Below, piece by piece: positions 27,420 through 36,385 of a DNA stretch of 64,000 nucleotides. Under the pieces are notes generated by a model that saw only the letters and a list, made by a program, of their open reading frames with translations, was not told the DNA's origin and did no database searches. Origin of the DNA: Mycolicibacter sp. MU0102 (GTDB lineage Bacteria; Actinomycetota; Actinomycetes; Mycobacteriales; Mycobacteriaceae); contig NZ_OY726398.1 of assembly GCF_963378105.1 (NCBI RefSeq), positions 4,526,001 through 4,590,000 on the forward strand, given 5' to 3'. The position numbers were made by a program, and so were the translations under genes. Within the stretch, counting starts at the first letter, position 1. Every line of letters begins with the position of its first letter.

Positions 27420-28481
27420 TCAGCCGTGCGGCGGACGGGGCGCGTTGTCGATGAGTTCACGCGCCCAGTTCAGCGTCCACTGGGTTGCGGACAGGCCGTC
27501 CTGGCTCCAGACGTCGGTGGTGCCGTACAGCGCGTGCACCGGCTGAGCAGCACCGCCGGCCAGCGTTGACAGCGTCGCCGGCAGCTTGCCGACGCTGAAC
27601 GCCTCCTGCGGGGCCGCGCAGACCAAGTCACCGACCGCGCAGATCTCGTTGGTGCGCTTATCGAGGTCGCCGAAACCGCCCTCGCGCGCGCCGGTCATAG
27701 TCAGCCCCATCCCGGACAGGATCGGCAGCTCGTGCAGGGTCACCTCGGCGCCCTGACCGGGCGGAGACGGCGGGACGTCTACACCCACGCCGGTCTGGCG
27801 GCGGCCGTCGGCGATCAGCGTGACGCCCAGCACCAGGTCTTCGTCGACCGGCCCCTCCCCGTTGCCGATCTTGCTGGCCACGTCGCCGGCGATCACAGCG
27901 CCCTGCGAGAAGCCGACCAGCACGTAGCTGGTCAGCGGGCACCGGTCATTCATCTCGGTCAGCGCCTTGATGGTGGCGCGAGTGCCTTCGGCGCGGCTGT
28001 CGTTGTAGCTCATCTGCTTGTCGGCTGACAGCGGGTTATGGAACTGCGCGGTGTAGGGAACCGTGTAGGTCTGCACCCGGGCGGCGTCGAACTGCTGGGC
28101 GATCGGGCGGGTGACGGTGAGCAGAAGCGCGATCGGGAACTGGGTGGGGTCGAGCGGGTTGTCCGTCGGCGAGGTCTCCCAGGTACCGGGCACCGACACC
28201 AGCTGCACGTCCGGGCAGCTGGCGTCCTGGTAGGCCGGGCGCGGCTTCTTGGTCCGCGTCGGGACCGAACTGGTCGACGGGACGCCCGCGCCCGGCTGCT
28301 CCGCGATCGGGGGTGTGGCCGGGCGCCGAATCCAGATCACCACCGCGACGATCACCAGCGCCACCACGAGCGCCATCGCGCCGGCAGCGACCCAGGCGAG
28401 GAGGCGGCGCCGGTTAGCTGGGGACTTGCGAGGAGATTTCGCGGATTTGCGCGGGGTTCTCGATGTCTTCTTCTTGGCCAT
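27420..28481 (-). CDS. culp6: Essential cell-wall lipase/thioesterase of the cutinase family, Culp6
   Basis: Homologue of Rv3802c, a membrane-anchored phospholipase A/thioesterase within the mycolate cluster. The ATG at 28481 gives 353 aa beginning MAKKKTSRTPRKSAKSPRKS. This is a longer Lys/Arg-rich cytoplasmic tail than in M. tuberculosis (336 aa). One membrane span (LLAWVAAGAMALVVALVIVAVVIW) and a Pro/Thr linker follow. The cutinase domain starts at ASCPDVQLVSVPGTW; the nucleophile Ser is in VLVGFSQGAVIAGDVAS, and Asp/His are expected near EICAVGDLVC and QPVHALYG. It lies between fadD32 and fbpD on the same strand. Confidence 0.94.
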   Translation of the reverse strand: MAKKKTSRTPRKSAKSPRKSPANRRRLLAWVAAGAMALVVALVIVAVVIWIRRPATPPIAEQPGAGVPSTSSVPTRTKKPRPAYQDASCPDVQLVSVPGTWETSPTDNPLDPTQFPIALLLTVTRPIAQQFDAARVQTYTVPYTAQFHNPLSADKQMSYNDSRAEGTRATIKALTEMNDRCPLTSYVLVGFSQGAVIAGDVASKIGNGEGPVDEDLVLGVTLIADGRRQTGVGVDVPPSPPGQGAEVTLHELPILSGMGLTMTGAREGGFGDLDKRTNEICAVGDLVCAAPQEAFSVGKLPATLSTLAGGAAQPVHALYGTTDVWSQDGLSATQWTLNWARELIDNAPRPPHG

Positions 28482-28521
28482 ATCGCCTTTCACGGTACAG
28501 ATCGGCGACGGCACACACTGA

Positions 28522-28572
28522 CTCTGCGTCCAGGGCGGCGCTCACTCGAACTTTCCCGCCCTGGACGCAGAG
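28522..28572. terminator. Perfect 17-bp hairpin between fbpD and culp6
   Basis: The arms at 28522-28538 (CTCTGCGTCCAGGGCGG) and 28556-28572 are exact reverse complements around a 17-nt loop. There is no T-run, as is common for mycobacterial hairpins. It could terminate the fbpD-side message or protect the culp6 leader. Confidence 0.65.
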
Positions 28573-28645
28573 CCAACGCAGAGGAACTAGCGGCTAGCGG
28601 ATCGCTCGGCCCAAGCGCGATCCCGCTTCGCCCGGCTTCGCCGCG

Positions 28646-29539
28646 CTAGCGGATCGCGCCGACGATGTCGCCGGCCATGGCGCCCAGCTGCGAGGCCCAC
28701 GATCCCCAGCCGTTGTCACCGGCGGAGAAGTCGAAGTGACCGTTTTTGCCGCGCACCTGGCGGTACTGCGAGTTGAAGTACCGACCGCTGCCGGCCGCCT
28801 GCGACGGGTCGCCGATCATCGCGGCCGGGTTGGAGGCGCCGCCCAGCGGAGCGTAGATCCAGACCCGGGTGTTGTTCTGCGCCAACAGGGTGGCGTGCAC
28901 GGTCGGGTCGTGCCACTTCCACCGGCCCAGCTGCGGTGCGCCCCACATGCCGTACGGGTCCACGCCGCCAAAGTTCTGCAGGCCCGCGGCGATGACGCCG
29001 CCCTCGGTGGTGTTGGCCGGCCCCAGGAAGCCCGACATCGAGCCTGCGAAGCCAAAGCGGTCGGGGTGGAAGGTGGCCAACGCCAGGGCCCCGTAACCGC
29101 CCTGCGACGCACCGACCACGGCGTGCCCGCCCGGCGCCAGGCCCCGGTTGGCCGCCAGCCAGTCCGGCAGCTCACTGGACAGGAAGGTGTCCCACTGCTT
29201 GCTGCCGTCCTGCTCCCAGTTGGTGTACATGCTGTAGGCGCCGCCCGCCGGCGCGACCACCGAGACACCCTTACCGGCCAGGGTGCCCATCGCGTTGCCC
29301 GCGGTCACCCAGTTGCTCACGTCGGGGTGGGCATCGAACGCGTCGAGCAGGTACACCGCGTGCGGACCTTGGTTGAGGAACGCCACCGGGATGTCGCGGC
29401 CCATCGAGGGCGACGGGACCATCAGGTTTTCGAACTGTGCGGCATGTGCGGTGGAGCCGACGATCGTGCCCCCGCCCCACATTCCCAGCATCAGCACGGC
29501 TACACACAGCGCCCGCAGCAACTTCGACAGTCCGCTCAT
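28646..29539 (-). CDS. fbpD: Antigen 85-like secreted protein FbpD (MPT51/MPB51)
   Basis: Exported alpha/beta-hydrolase relative of the mycolyltransferases, thought to bind cell-surface or matrix components rather than to transfer mycolate. The ATG at 29539 follows GAGGTGG and gives 297 aa with a signal peptide ending near STAHA. The fold-typical stretches MVPSPSMGRDIPVAF and APAGGAYSMYTNWEQDGSKQW are present. M. tuberculosis MPT51, as I recall it, has GAAQGG at the nucleophile site; here it is GASQGG (Ser145), so the Ser is present. The positions of the Ag85 Glu and His are Gly (in AAMIGD) and Asn (in GDNGWGSW), so a full triad is still lacking. Confidence 0.93.
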   Translation of the reverse strand: MSGLSKLLRALCVAVLMLGMWGGGTIVGSTAHAAQFENLMVPSPSMGRDIPVAFLNQGPHAVYLLDAFDAHPDVSNWVTAGNAMGTLAGKGVSVVAPAGGAYSMYTNWEQDGSKQWDTFLSSELPDWLAANRGLAPGGHAVVGASQGGYGALALATFHPDRFGFAGSMSGFLGPANTTEGGVIAAGLQNFGGVDPYGMWGAPQLGRWKWHDPTVHATLLAQNNTRVWIYAPLGGASNPAAMIGDPSQAAGSGRYFNSQYRQVRGKNGHFDFSAGDNGWGSWASQLGAMAGDIVGAIR

Positions 29540-29710
29540 ATCCACCTCGCTCGTCGGCACAGATTCTCAGATGATTCCACCCGCTGGTCGCGCGCCCTGA
29601 CCCCGGGAGGTAGTCAATCACACGGCACTCGCGGGTAAGGCAGGAAACGACCGACGGCGACGACCCATCAGGTCGCCGCCGTCGGCGGTACAACTATTCA
29701 GCGTTCTGGA

Positions 29711-30694
29711 CTACTCGCCCGAGCTGCTGCTCGCGCCGCTACCCGGCGTGGCACCCAGGTGGCTCTGCAGGTCCGGCTTCATGGCCTGCAGCTGCTGACC
29801 CCAGTACTCCCAGCTGTGCGTGCCGTACTCCGGGAAGTTGAAGATCGCGTTGTTGCCGCCGGCCGCGGTGTAGAGCTCCTGGAACTTCTTGTTCGCACCG
29901 ATCATGAAGTTCTGCTCGAGGAACACGGCCGGGATGTTGTCGCCACCCAGCTCGTTGGCCTTGCCGTTACCGCAGAAGACCCACAGGCGGGTGTTGTTGG
30001 CCACCAGCTTGTCGACGTTGACCGTCGGGTCGTTGCGCAACCACGCCGGGTCGCTGTCATCGCCCCACATGTCGTTCTTCTTGTAGCCGCCGGCGTCACC
30101 CATGGACAGGCCGATCCAGCCCTTACCGGTGGACGGGTTCAGGTAACCCGACAGCGAACCCGCGTAGGTGAACTGGTTGGGGTGGTAGATCGCCAGCGTC
30201 AGCGCCGACGAACCGGCCATCGACAGGCCGACCGCGGCGTTGCGGCTCTGGCTCACGCCGTACTCCGAGGCCAGGTAGGCCGGCAGCTCGCTGGTGAGGA
30301 AGGTCTCCCACTTGTAGGTGGAGCAGCCCGCCTTGCCGCAAGCCGGCTTGTACCAGTCGCTGTAGAAGCTGGACTGGCCACCGACCGGCATGATCACCGA
30401 GATGCCGGAGTTCAGGTACCACTCGAACGCCGGGGTGTTGATGTCCCAGCCGTTGAAGTCGTCCTGGGCCCGCATACCGTCGAGCAGGTACAGGCCCGGG
30501 GAGTCCGAACCGCCGCTCTGGAACTGGACCTTGATGTCACGACCCATACCCGCCGAAGGCACCTGCAGGTACTCGACCGGCAGACCCGGCCGGGAAAACG
30601 CGCTCGCCTCCGGGGTACCACCGACGACACCGACCAGTCCCGCCAGCAGAGCCGCGCCACCGGCAGCGACCATCAACCTGTCAAGCAGCTTCAT
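29711..30694 (-). CDS. fbpA: Antigen 85 mycolyltransferase (FbpA position)
   Basis: Secreted trehalose/arabinogalactan mycolyltransferase that moves mycolate between trehalose monomycolate molecules and onto arabinan. The ATG at 30694 has GAGG nine bases upstream and gives 327 aa; an in-frame ATG at 30709 exists. The signal peptide ends before FSRPGLPVEYLQVPS. The triad is complete: Ser in GLSMAGSSA (mature residue 126), Glu in PAVFLEQ, His in GTHSWEYWG. The fibronectin-binding-like segment and the two conserved Cys (ACGKAGC) are present. Synteny supports fbpA, but the A/B/C assignment is by position. Confidence 0.93.
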   Translation of the reverse strand: MKLLDRLMVAAGGAALLAGLVGVVGGTPEASAFSRPGLPVEYLQVPSAGMGRDIKVQFQSGGSDSPGLYLLDGMRAQDDFNGWDINTPAFEWYLNSGISVIMPVGGQSSFYSDWYKPACGKAGCSTYKWETFLTSELPAYLASEYGVSQSRNAAVGLSMAGSSALTLAIYHPNQFTYAGSLSGYLNPSTGKGWIGLSMGDAGGYKKNDMWGDDSDPAWLRNDPTVNVDKLVANNTRLWVFCGNGKANELGGDNIPAVFLEQNFMIGANKKFQELYTAAGGNNAIFNFPEYGTHSWEYWGQQLQAMKPDLQSHLGATPGSGASSSSGE

Positions 30695-30989
30695 CCTTGG
30701 CATCCTCATTCGTTCGTTGCCGTACTTTGCTCATAGCGTGGCCCGACTCGGACCCGATCTGTGCGTACCAACGCAACAGTGCCGGTGTAGTCAACCACAA
30801 AAGGCTCGCCATCGAGGAGCCCGCGTTCCATTGCAGGGCCCGCCACCCGGGCTGTGACTGGATTTTGTGACAGTCGCCGTCCTGCGCTCCCGTGGGCATA
30901 CCAGCCGGTGAGACCCGGCAAGGCGGGTAGCTGCCAGGCCTGGAGAATGACGTCGGTCACAATTTTTGGCTCGGCCCGGCATCAGACGG

Positions 30990-33014
30990 TCAGGGGAGCT
31001 CAGGCGGCATCCCGGTGTAGGTCGGTCGGGTCGGTTCGGGCACGGCCAGCCCGCAGCGGATCAATTCGTCGCGCGGGACCCGCTCGATCCGGTATCGGGT
31101 GAAGCCCGGCGAGTGCAACACGTTGGACAGGAACCGGCGCGGGCCCATCGGCGCACGCACCGAGCCCAGCACCGCCGCGGTGTCGGGGCAGCGCAGGGCC
31201 GCCTCCGCCTGGGCGATCCAGTCCTGGTCCAGGTATCCCGGGATCAGCGGGTACCACTTGACCCACGGACCGTCGGCCACCACCCAGTCGCGGAACAGGT
31301 CCTTGTCGTGGCCGATCCGTCCGTGCTCCAGCCGCTCGGTGTGCGCCGCGATCGGATTGATCAGCCCGATCTGGTCCAGCACCCGAACGTCCAGGCCGGT
31401 GTTCATGCCCAACATGCCCATGTTGGTGAAGAAGACAGTGTGCGGCCCGGTGCCGCCCGGATCGGGATCGGTCGGAACGCCGATGCCCGGGGGCACCGGC
31501 AGGATGACCGGCACCACGTCCCACTGGTCGTAGTTGCCCGACGGCAGCAGCAACGCCCCGTCGGGGGTGGCGGCGATCGTGGTCAACACCGCGCGCATCC
31601 GCGGATAGCCGAGGTAGTCCGCGGCGGTCAGCGGGTGGGCGTTGCCGGTCGCCTGGGAGTAGAACCGGCGCTCGTCGACGATCCCGGAGTAGGTGACGCG
31701 GGTGGCGTCATAGCCCATCCCCGGGGAGTTGGCCGCCCACAGCGCCCAGCCGGCCACCGCCAGCCACAGCAGACCGACAGCACCACTGAGCGGGTAGCCG
31801 GCTTCCCGGCGGAAGCGCGCGCCGTCGGGCAGCAGTACCGGAATGACCGCCACCGGGGCCAGCATGCAGAACAGCGGCGCCAACAGCACCCGCCCGTGCA
31901 TGAAGTCGCCGCCCTGACGCACCCAGTAGGCCGCCTGCAGCAGACCGCTGAACACGAAGAAACAGACCACCGCGCCCGGGCTCTGCACCAGCCGGGCCCA
32001 CGGGCCGACGCCGGGCGGCACCGGCCGGCGCGGCCGGTAGCGGACGGCGGCACCCACCCACAGTGCCGCGCCGAGCGCCACCAGCAACACGGCGGGCACC
32101 CACAGCGCGTAGGGGGCGTTGAAGTTGGCCAGGTAGATCATGCCCTGCGACCACTTGTCACCGGCCGCGTCTTTGGCCAGCGCGGTCCCCGGCACCAACA
32201 GCGCGTAGTAGCCCATCCGGAAGATCTGATACGCCACCGGCAGCGCGCCGCCGGCCACCAGGATCAGCGCGCGGGGCCGCCAATCCCGCGCCGAGATCAA
32301 CAGCATGATCAGCGCGCCGCCGCCGATCAGCGCCAATTCGGGGCGGACCAGCACACTGCAACCGGCCACGAAGGCCAGGCACGCGGCGAAAAGGGCACCG
32401 CGAGCACGGGATCGGGGCATCCGCAGCGCCTGGGACCAGCAGACCAGCATCCACCACAACAGCCCCAGATAGGCCAGCACCAGGCCGGCCTCCAGGCCGG
32501 AGGTGGCGAAGTCTCGGGCCGGGGGAATCGCAATGTAGACCAGCGCCCCGGCCGGCAGCAGCAGCGCGCGGCGACCCTGCAGGCCCGGCGCGTAGAGCCG
32601 GGCGGCGCCCAGCATCAGCATCGCCACTCCGGCCAGGCTCAGCGCCAGCGCGAAGATCAGCGCCACATATTCCATACGTACCGGCCCACCGAGCCAGCTG
32701 CCGAGATACATCAGGTACGTCCAGGCCGTCGAGGTATTGGCCTCTACGCGCTCCCCGACGTTGAACACCGGGCCGTTGCCGGCCAGCAGGTTGCGCACGG
32801 TGCGCAGCACGATCAGGCCGTCGTCGGAGATCCAGCGCCGCCGCCACGCGCCGATGCCGAACATCAGCAGCACCACCGCCACCCCGGCCCACGAGCTCAG
32901 CCGCACCGAAGGGCTGTAGGAGACCGCGGGCCAGCCCAGCGGCCGGACCCGGGGGTCCGGCGCTCTGCCGCTCGCAGCCCCCCGGGCCGAGCTAGCCGAA
33001 GGCGACGGCAACAC
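30990..33014 (-). CDS. aftB: Arabinofuranosyltransferase B, AftB (GT-C)
   Basis: Adds the terminal beta-1,2 arabinofuranose residues of arabinogalactan and LAM. From the ATG at 33014, which overlaps ubiA by 23 nt, it is 674 aa; M. tuberculosis AftB is 627 aa. A GTG at 32906 would give 638 aa and may be the true start, since the first 36 residues are Ser/Ala/Pro/Arg rich and unlike the family. The catalytic-loop motif RRRWISDDGLIVLRTVRNLLAGNGPVFNVGERVEANTS is intact. The rest is about ten hydrophobic helices and a C-terminal periplasmic domain. It is the last gene of the glf-glfT2-PAP2-ubiA-aftB chain. Confidence 0.95.
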   Translation of the reverse strand: MLPSPSASSARGAASGRAPDPRVRPLGWPAVSYSPSVRLSSWAGVAVVLLMFGIGAWRRRWISDDGLIVLRTVRNLLAGNGPVFNVGERVEANTSTAWTYLMYLGSWLGGPVRMEYVALIFALALSLAGVAMLMLGAARLYAPGLQGRRALLLPAGALVYIAIPPARDFATSGLEAGLVLAYLGLLWWMLVCWSQALRMPRSRARGALFAACLAFVAGCSVLVRPELALIGGGALIMLLISARDWRPRALILVAGGALPVAYQIFRMGYYALLVPGTALAKDAAGDKWSQGMIYLANFNAPYALWVPAVLLVALGAALWVGAAVRYRPRRPVPPGVGPWARLVQSPGAVVCFFVFSGLLQAAYWVRQGGDFMHGRVLLAPLFCMLAPVAVIPVLLPDGARFRREAGYPLSGAVGLLWLAVAGWALWAANSPGMGYDATRVTYSGIVDERRFYSQATGNAHPLTAADYLGYPRMRAVLTTIAATPDGALLLPSGNYDQWDVVPVILPVPPGIGVPTDPDPGGTGPHTVFFTNMGMLGMNTGLDVRVLDQIGLINPIAAHTERLEHGRIGHDKDLFRDWVVADGPWVKWYPLIPGYLDQDWIAQAEAALRCPDTAAVLGSVRAPMGPRRFLSNVLHSPGFTRYRIERVPRDELIRCGLAVPEPTRPTYTGMPPELP

Positions 33015-33915
33015 CGATGGTTCCGATCCAGGCCAGCGCCGCCAGCTGCAGCACCCGGTCGCGGCGCAGGATGTCCTCGGCTTCGCCGGCCATACCGCCG
33101 TCGACGTCGACCGCGAAGCGCAGCACTCCGATGACGATCGGAATGATCGATACCGCGAACCACGAACCCGAACCGCTGTCGCGTTCGAACGCGTACAGGC
33201 TGTAACAGACCAACATCGCGGTGGCCGACGCCGTCCAGACGAACCGCAGGTAGGTGCTGGTGTAGTTCTCCAGCGACTTACGAATCTTGGCGCCGGTCTG
33301 TTCGGCCAATTGCTTCTCGGCGTAGCGCTTGCCGGCCGCCATGAACAGCGACCCGAACGCCATCACCAACAGGAACCACTGCGACAACGGAATGCTGGCG
33401 GCCACGCCGCCCGCGATGGCCCGGATGAGGAACCCTGAAGAGACGATGCAGATGTCCAGCACCGCTTGATGTTTGAGACCGAAGCAGTAGGCCAGCTGGA
33501 TGGCGAGGTAGATCGCCATCACCAGAGCCAGGTTCGGGGTCAGCCACCAGGAGATACCCAGCGAGGCCGCCGAGAGGACCGCCGCCAGGGCGTAGGCCAG
33601 TCCGACCGGCACCACACCGGCGGCGATCGGCCGGAATCGCTTGGTGGGATGCGCCCGGTCGGCTTCCACATCCTGGGCGTCGTTGATCAGGTACACCGCG
33701 GACGCCGCCAAGGAGAACACCACGAACGCGATCAGCGACTTACGCGCCAGATCGGCGTAGTCGTAATGGACGCCGCCGCCGAGCGCAGCCAGCGGCGCCG
33801 CGACCACCAGGACGTTCTTCACCCACTGGCGGGGCCGCATGGCCTTGATCACCCCGGAGAGCAGGTTGGCCGGCGGGCCGAGCTCCGACGTGCGATCGTG
33901 CGTTTCTGCGCTCAT
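32992..33915 (-). CDS. ubiA: Decaprenyl-phosphate phosphoribosyltransferase (DPPR synthase)
   Basis: UbiA-superfamily membrane prenyltransferase that attaches 5-phosphoribose from PRPP to decaprenyl phosphate, the committed step of arabinose-donor synthesis (Rv3806c family). It is 307 aa (M. tuberculosis 302). Nine hydrophobic helices are visible. The first Asp-rich motif is NDAQDVEADRAHPTK at about residues 78-92, and FGLKHQAVLDICIVSSGFLIRAIAGG holds the second conserved region. Its 3' end overlaps aftB, and its start overlaps the end of the PAP2 gene by 4 nt. Confidence 0.95.
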   Translation of the reverse strand: MSAETHDRTSELGPPANLLSGVIKAMRPRQWVKNVLVVAAPLAALGGGVHYDYADLARKSLIAFVVFSLAASAVYLINDAQDVEADRAHPTKRFRPIAAGVVPVGLAYALAAVLSAASLGISWWLTPNLALVMAIYLAIQLAYCFGLKHQAVLDICIVSSGFLIRAIAGGVAASIPLSQWFLLVMAFGSLFMAAGKRYAEKQLAEQTGAKIRKSLENYTSTYLRFVWTASATAMLVCYSLYAFERDSGSGSWFAVSIIPIVIGVLRFAVDVDGGMAGEAEDILRRDRVLQLAALAWIGTIGVAVAFG

Positions 33916-34493
33916 GCCGAGTCTCCAGAGTTGTCCAGGCGGATCGCGGCTGCCGCGACGGCGGCGCCGATCAGCGCGCCGGCGGCAACATCACTGGGAT
34001 AGTGCACGCCGAGCACCATGCGCGACAGCGCCATCGGCGGCACCAGCACCGCCGGCAGGGCTCCACGCCGCAGGCCGGCCGCGCGGCCCAGCAGGATGGC
34101 CGCCGCCGCGGTGGAGGTGGCGTGCGCCGAGGGGAAGCTCAAGGCACTGGGCGTGCCGACATTGATCGCGATCGCCGGGTGGTGCGGGCGTTTGCGGCGC
34201 ACGATGCGTTTGATGACCACCGCCGCGGCGTGCGCGGCGAATGTTCCGGCGCCGGCGAGCAGCCAGCTGCGGCGCCGCTGCGGCTGGAGCAGGGCGCCGA
34301 GCGCCGCTACCGCCAGCCAGCCCAGGCTGTGCTCGCCGAAGTGCGACATCGCCCGGGCCACCGGCAGCACGCCGGGCCGACCGGTCAGGGCCGACTGCAC
34401 CCCGACCAGCACGGCGTCCTCGCCGTGCGGGGGTACCGAATCATCCAGATCTTCCAGGTTCGTGCGGTCGGGGGCGCCGCTGAACTCGATCAT
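33912..34493 (-). CDS. PAP2-type phosphatase, probable decaprenyl-phosphoribose 5-phosphatase (Rv3807c family)
   Basis: A 193-aa integral membrane acid phosphatase. The three PAP2 signatures are present in order: KRIVRRKRPHHP, SFPSAHATS and SRMVLGVHYPSDVAAG. From its position between UbiA and GlfT2 the family is thought to remove the 5-phosphate of decaprenyl-phosphoribose-phosphate before DprE1 acts; that role is established only by inference for the family. The ATG at 34493 overlaps the glfT2 stop (ATGA), and the frame is open far upstream, inside glfT2, where it is a shadow. Confidence 0.9.
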   Translation of the reverse strand: MIEFSGAPDRTNLEDLDDSVPPHGEDAVLVGVQSALTGRPGVLPVARAMSHFGEHSLGWLAVAALGALLQPQRRRSWLLAGAGTFAAHAAAVVIKRIVRRKRPHHPAIAINVGTPSALSFPSAHATSTAAAAILLGRAAGLRRGALPAVLVPPMALSRMVLGVHYPSDVAAGALIGAAVAAAAIRLDNSGDSA

Positions 34494-36385
34494 GACGTCG
34501 TGGCACCGTCGGGAAGCAGCACCGTCTCCCACTGCTGTTTGCTCGCCAGCGTGGGCAGCGCCCGGCGGTAGGCCCGGCGCAGGCTGTCGAACCGGCGCGC
34601 CAATTCGTATTGGCGGCGCAGCGATTCGCGCAGCAGCGAGAACATCTTCTCCCGGTCGCGTTGCCGGTAGACCACACCGCGTCCGTCGGCGGTGGTGACG
34701 GTGACGCCGTCCTGGGTGCACAGCAGGAACCAGCGAGCGTCCTGGGTCGGCACGTTGAGCTGCGGGCGGCGATGGTGCTCCGGCTCGGTGGCCTTGAGGT
34801 TGTGCAGAATGCCGCGGGCCAGGCGGTAGCCGATCGACAGCGGCTGCACCGGCGGGCGCATTGCCCGGCTGCGCCGCGACGGAGTCGGCAGCTCGCTGGC
34901 CGCCGGCAGTACCACCGCGTCGGGATAGGTCTTGCGCAGCGCGTGGATGTCGGGCAGTGCCGACTCCAGGATCGAGAAGATGTGCTCGGGGCCGGCCATG
35001 AAGTCGTCCAGCGCCTTGTTCTGCACGGCGACCGTCGAGTACTCAAGGCAGGCAAGGTGTTTCAGGGTGGCCTTGAGGTGGCTGCGGATCAGCCCGGAGA
35101 TCTTCCCGTCCCAGTGCAGGGCCGCCACCATCAATCGGTTGCGCAGGTGGAAGTAGGCCTGCCAGTCGATCGCGTCGTCTTTGTCGCTCCAGGCCATGTG
35201 CCAGATCGCCGCTCCGGGCAGCGTGACGGTCGGGTAGCCGTGCTCGCCGGCCCGGATCCCGTACTCGGCATCGTCCCACTTGATGAACGACGGGATCGGC
35301 TGGCCGATCTCTTCGGCAACGGCGCGCGGGATCATGCACATCCACCAGCCGTTGAAGTCGACGTCAATGCGCCGGTGCAGATCCGGGGACTCGGCCAGCG
35401 AGTCGGTGGCGAAGTTGTGGTCGTACTCGGTGTGCGGGGCGTTGGTCCACATGAACACGCCCGAGTCGACGACCTCACCCATGATGTGCAGGTGCGAGGG
35501 CTCCTGCAGGTTGAGCATGTGCCCGCCGATCAGGGTGGGCGTCTTGGCAAACCGGTTCAGTGCCAGCGCCCGCAGGATCGAGTCCGGCTCGATGCGGATG
35601 TCGTCGTCCATGAACAGGATCTGTTCACAGCCGGTGTTCTTCAGCGCCTCGTACATGACCCGGCTGTAGCCACCGGACCCGCCGAGGTTGGGCTGGTTGT
35701 GTATCGACAGCCGGTCTCCCAGACCGGCGGCGGCCGCGGCGAAGCCGGGGTGGTCGCGAACCTTACGGGTGCCCTGGTCGGGCACGATGACCGCGCTGAT
35801 CACCTCGTCGACGTCGGGGTCGGAGGTCAGTGCCAGCAGCGCGTTGACGCAGTCGTCGGGCCGGTTGAAGGTCGGGATGCCGATGGCGATGTCGGCCCGG
35901 CTGGGAGCCTCGATGGGGGCGTACCAGCCGCCGCGGTCCAGCGTGACCGCGGTGTCGGTGGTGATGTCGAACCAGATCCAGCCACCGTCCTCGAACGGCT
36001 GCAGACCAATCTCGAATTCCACCACAGTCGGGGTGTCGCTGTTTTCGACCGACCCGAAAGGCTTGCCGTCCACGGCGATACGCGCACCGGTCGCTTTGGA
36101 GCGGTAGACATCGACGCGCCCGGCCCCGGTCAGCTCCAGCTGCAGCACCACCGATTCGACGATCGACCAGCGACGCCAGTAGGACGCCGGGAACGCGTTG
36201 AAGTACGTGGCGAACGAGACTTCGGACTCCTCGCCGATCTCCAGGCTGGTGCGGGTAAGCGGGTGCGCACGTCGGCTGTTGGTCTCGGATTCCTCGATGT
36301 AGAGCTTGCGCACATCCAGCGGCTCGCCCTGGCGAGGCAGGATGATCCGCGAAAGCCGGCTCACCGCGCGCGAACTGTCGGTCAT
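34490..36385 (-). CDS. glfT2: Galactofuranosyltransferase GlfT2
   Basis: Bifunctional polymerising enzyme that adds alternating beta-1,5 and beta-1,6 galactofuranose from UDP-Galf to the galactan chain. It is 631 aa (M. tuberculosis 637). An N-terminal beta-barrel precedes a GT-A domain starting at ADIAIGIPTFNRPDD. The metal/UDP motif DDD is at residues 260-262 (LFMDDDIRIEP). The catalytic pair is Asp371-Asp372 in FIKWDDAEYG, and the metal ligand His396 is in IWHMAW. A long helical C-terminus follows. It overlaps glf and the PAP2 gene by 4 nt on each side. Confidence 0.97.
   Translation of the reverse strand: MTDSSRAVSRLSRIILPRQGEPLDVRKLYIEESETNSRRAHPLTRTSLEIGEESEVSFATYFNAFPASYWRRWSIVESVVLQLELTGAGRVDVYRSKATGARIAVDGKPFGSVENSDTPTVVEFEIGLQPFEDGGWIWFDITTDTAVTLDRGGWYAPIEAPSRADIAIGIPTFNRPDDCVNALLALTSDPDVDEVISAVIVPDQGTRKVRDHPGFAAAAAGLGDRLSIHNQPNLGGSGGYSRVMYEALKNTGCEQILFMDDDIRIEPDSILRALALNRFAKTPTLIGGHMLNLQEPSHLHIMGEVVDSGVFMWTNAPHTEYDHNFATDSLAESPDLHRRIDVDFNGWWMCMIPRAVAEEIGQPIPSFIKWDDAEYGIRAGEHGYPTVTLPGAAIWHMAWSDKDDAIDWQAYFHLRNRLMVAALHWDGKISGLIRSHLKATLKHLACLEYSTVAVQNKALDDFMAGPEHIFSILESALPDIHALRKTYPDAVVLPAASELPTPSRRSRAMRPPVQPLSIGYRLARGILHNLKATEPEHHRRPQLNVPTQDARWFLLCTQDGVTVTTADGRGVVYRQRDREKMFSLLRESLRRQYELARRFDSLRRAYRRALPTLASKQQWETVLLPDGATTS

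Noticed and set aside
33912..34721. Longer PAP2 phosphatase with 76 extra N-terminal residues
   Set aside because: The extension is a shadow of glfT2. The ATG at 34493 overlaps the glfT2 stop in the usual ATGA manner and fits the family.
35181..35192. TTTGTCGCTCC inside glfT2 as another copy of the inverted-repeat arm
   Set aside because: It encodes conserved GlfT2 residues near the active-site His, shares only the ten-base core and lacks the TTGCCC part; treated as chance.
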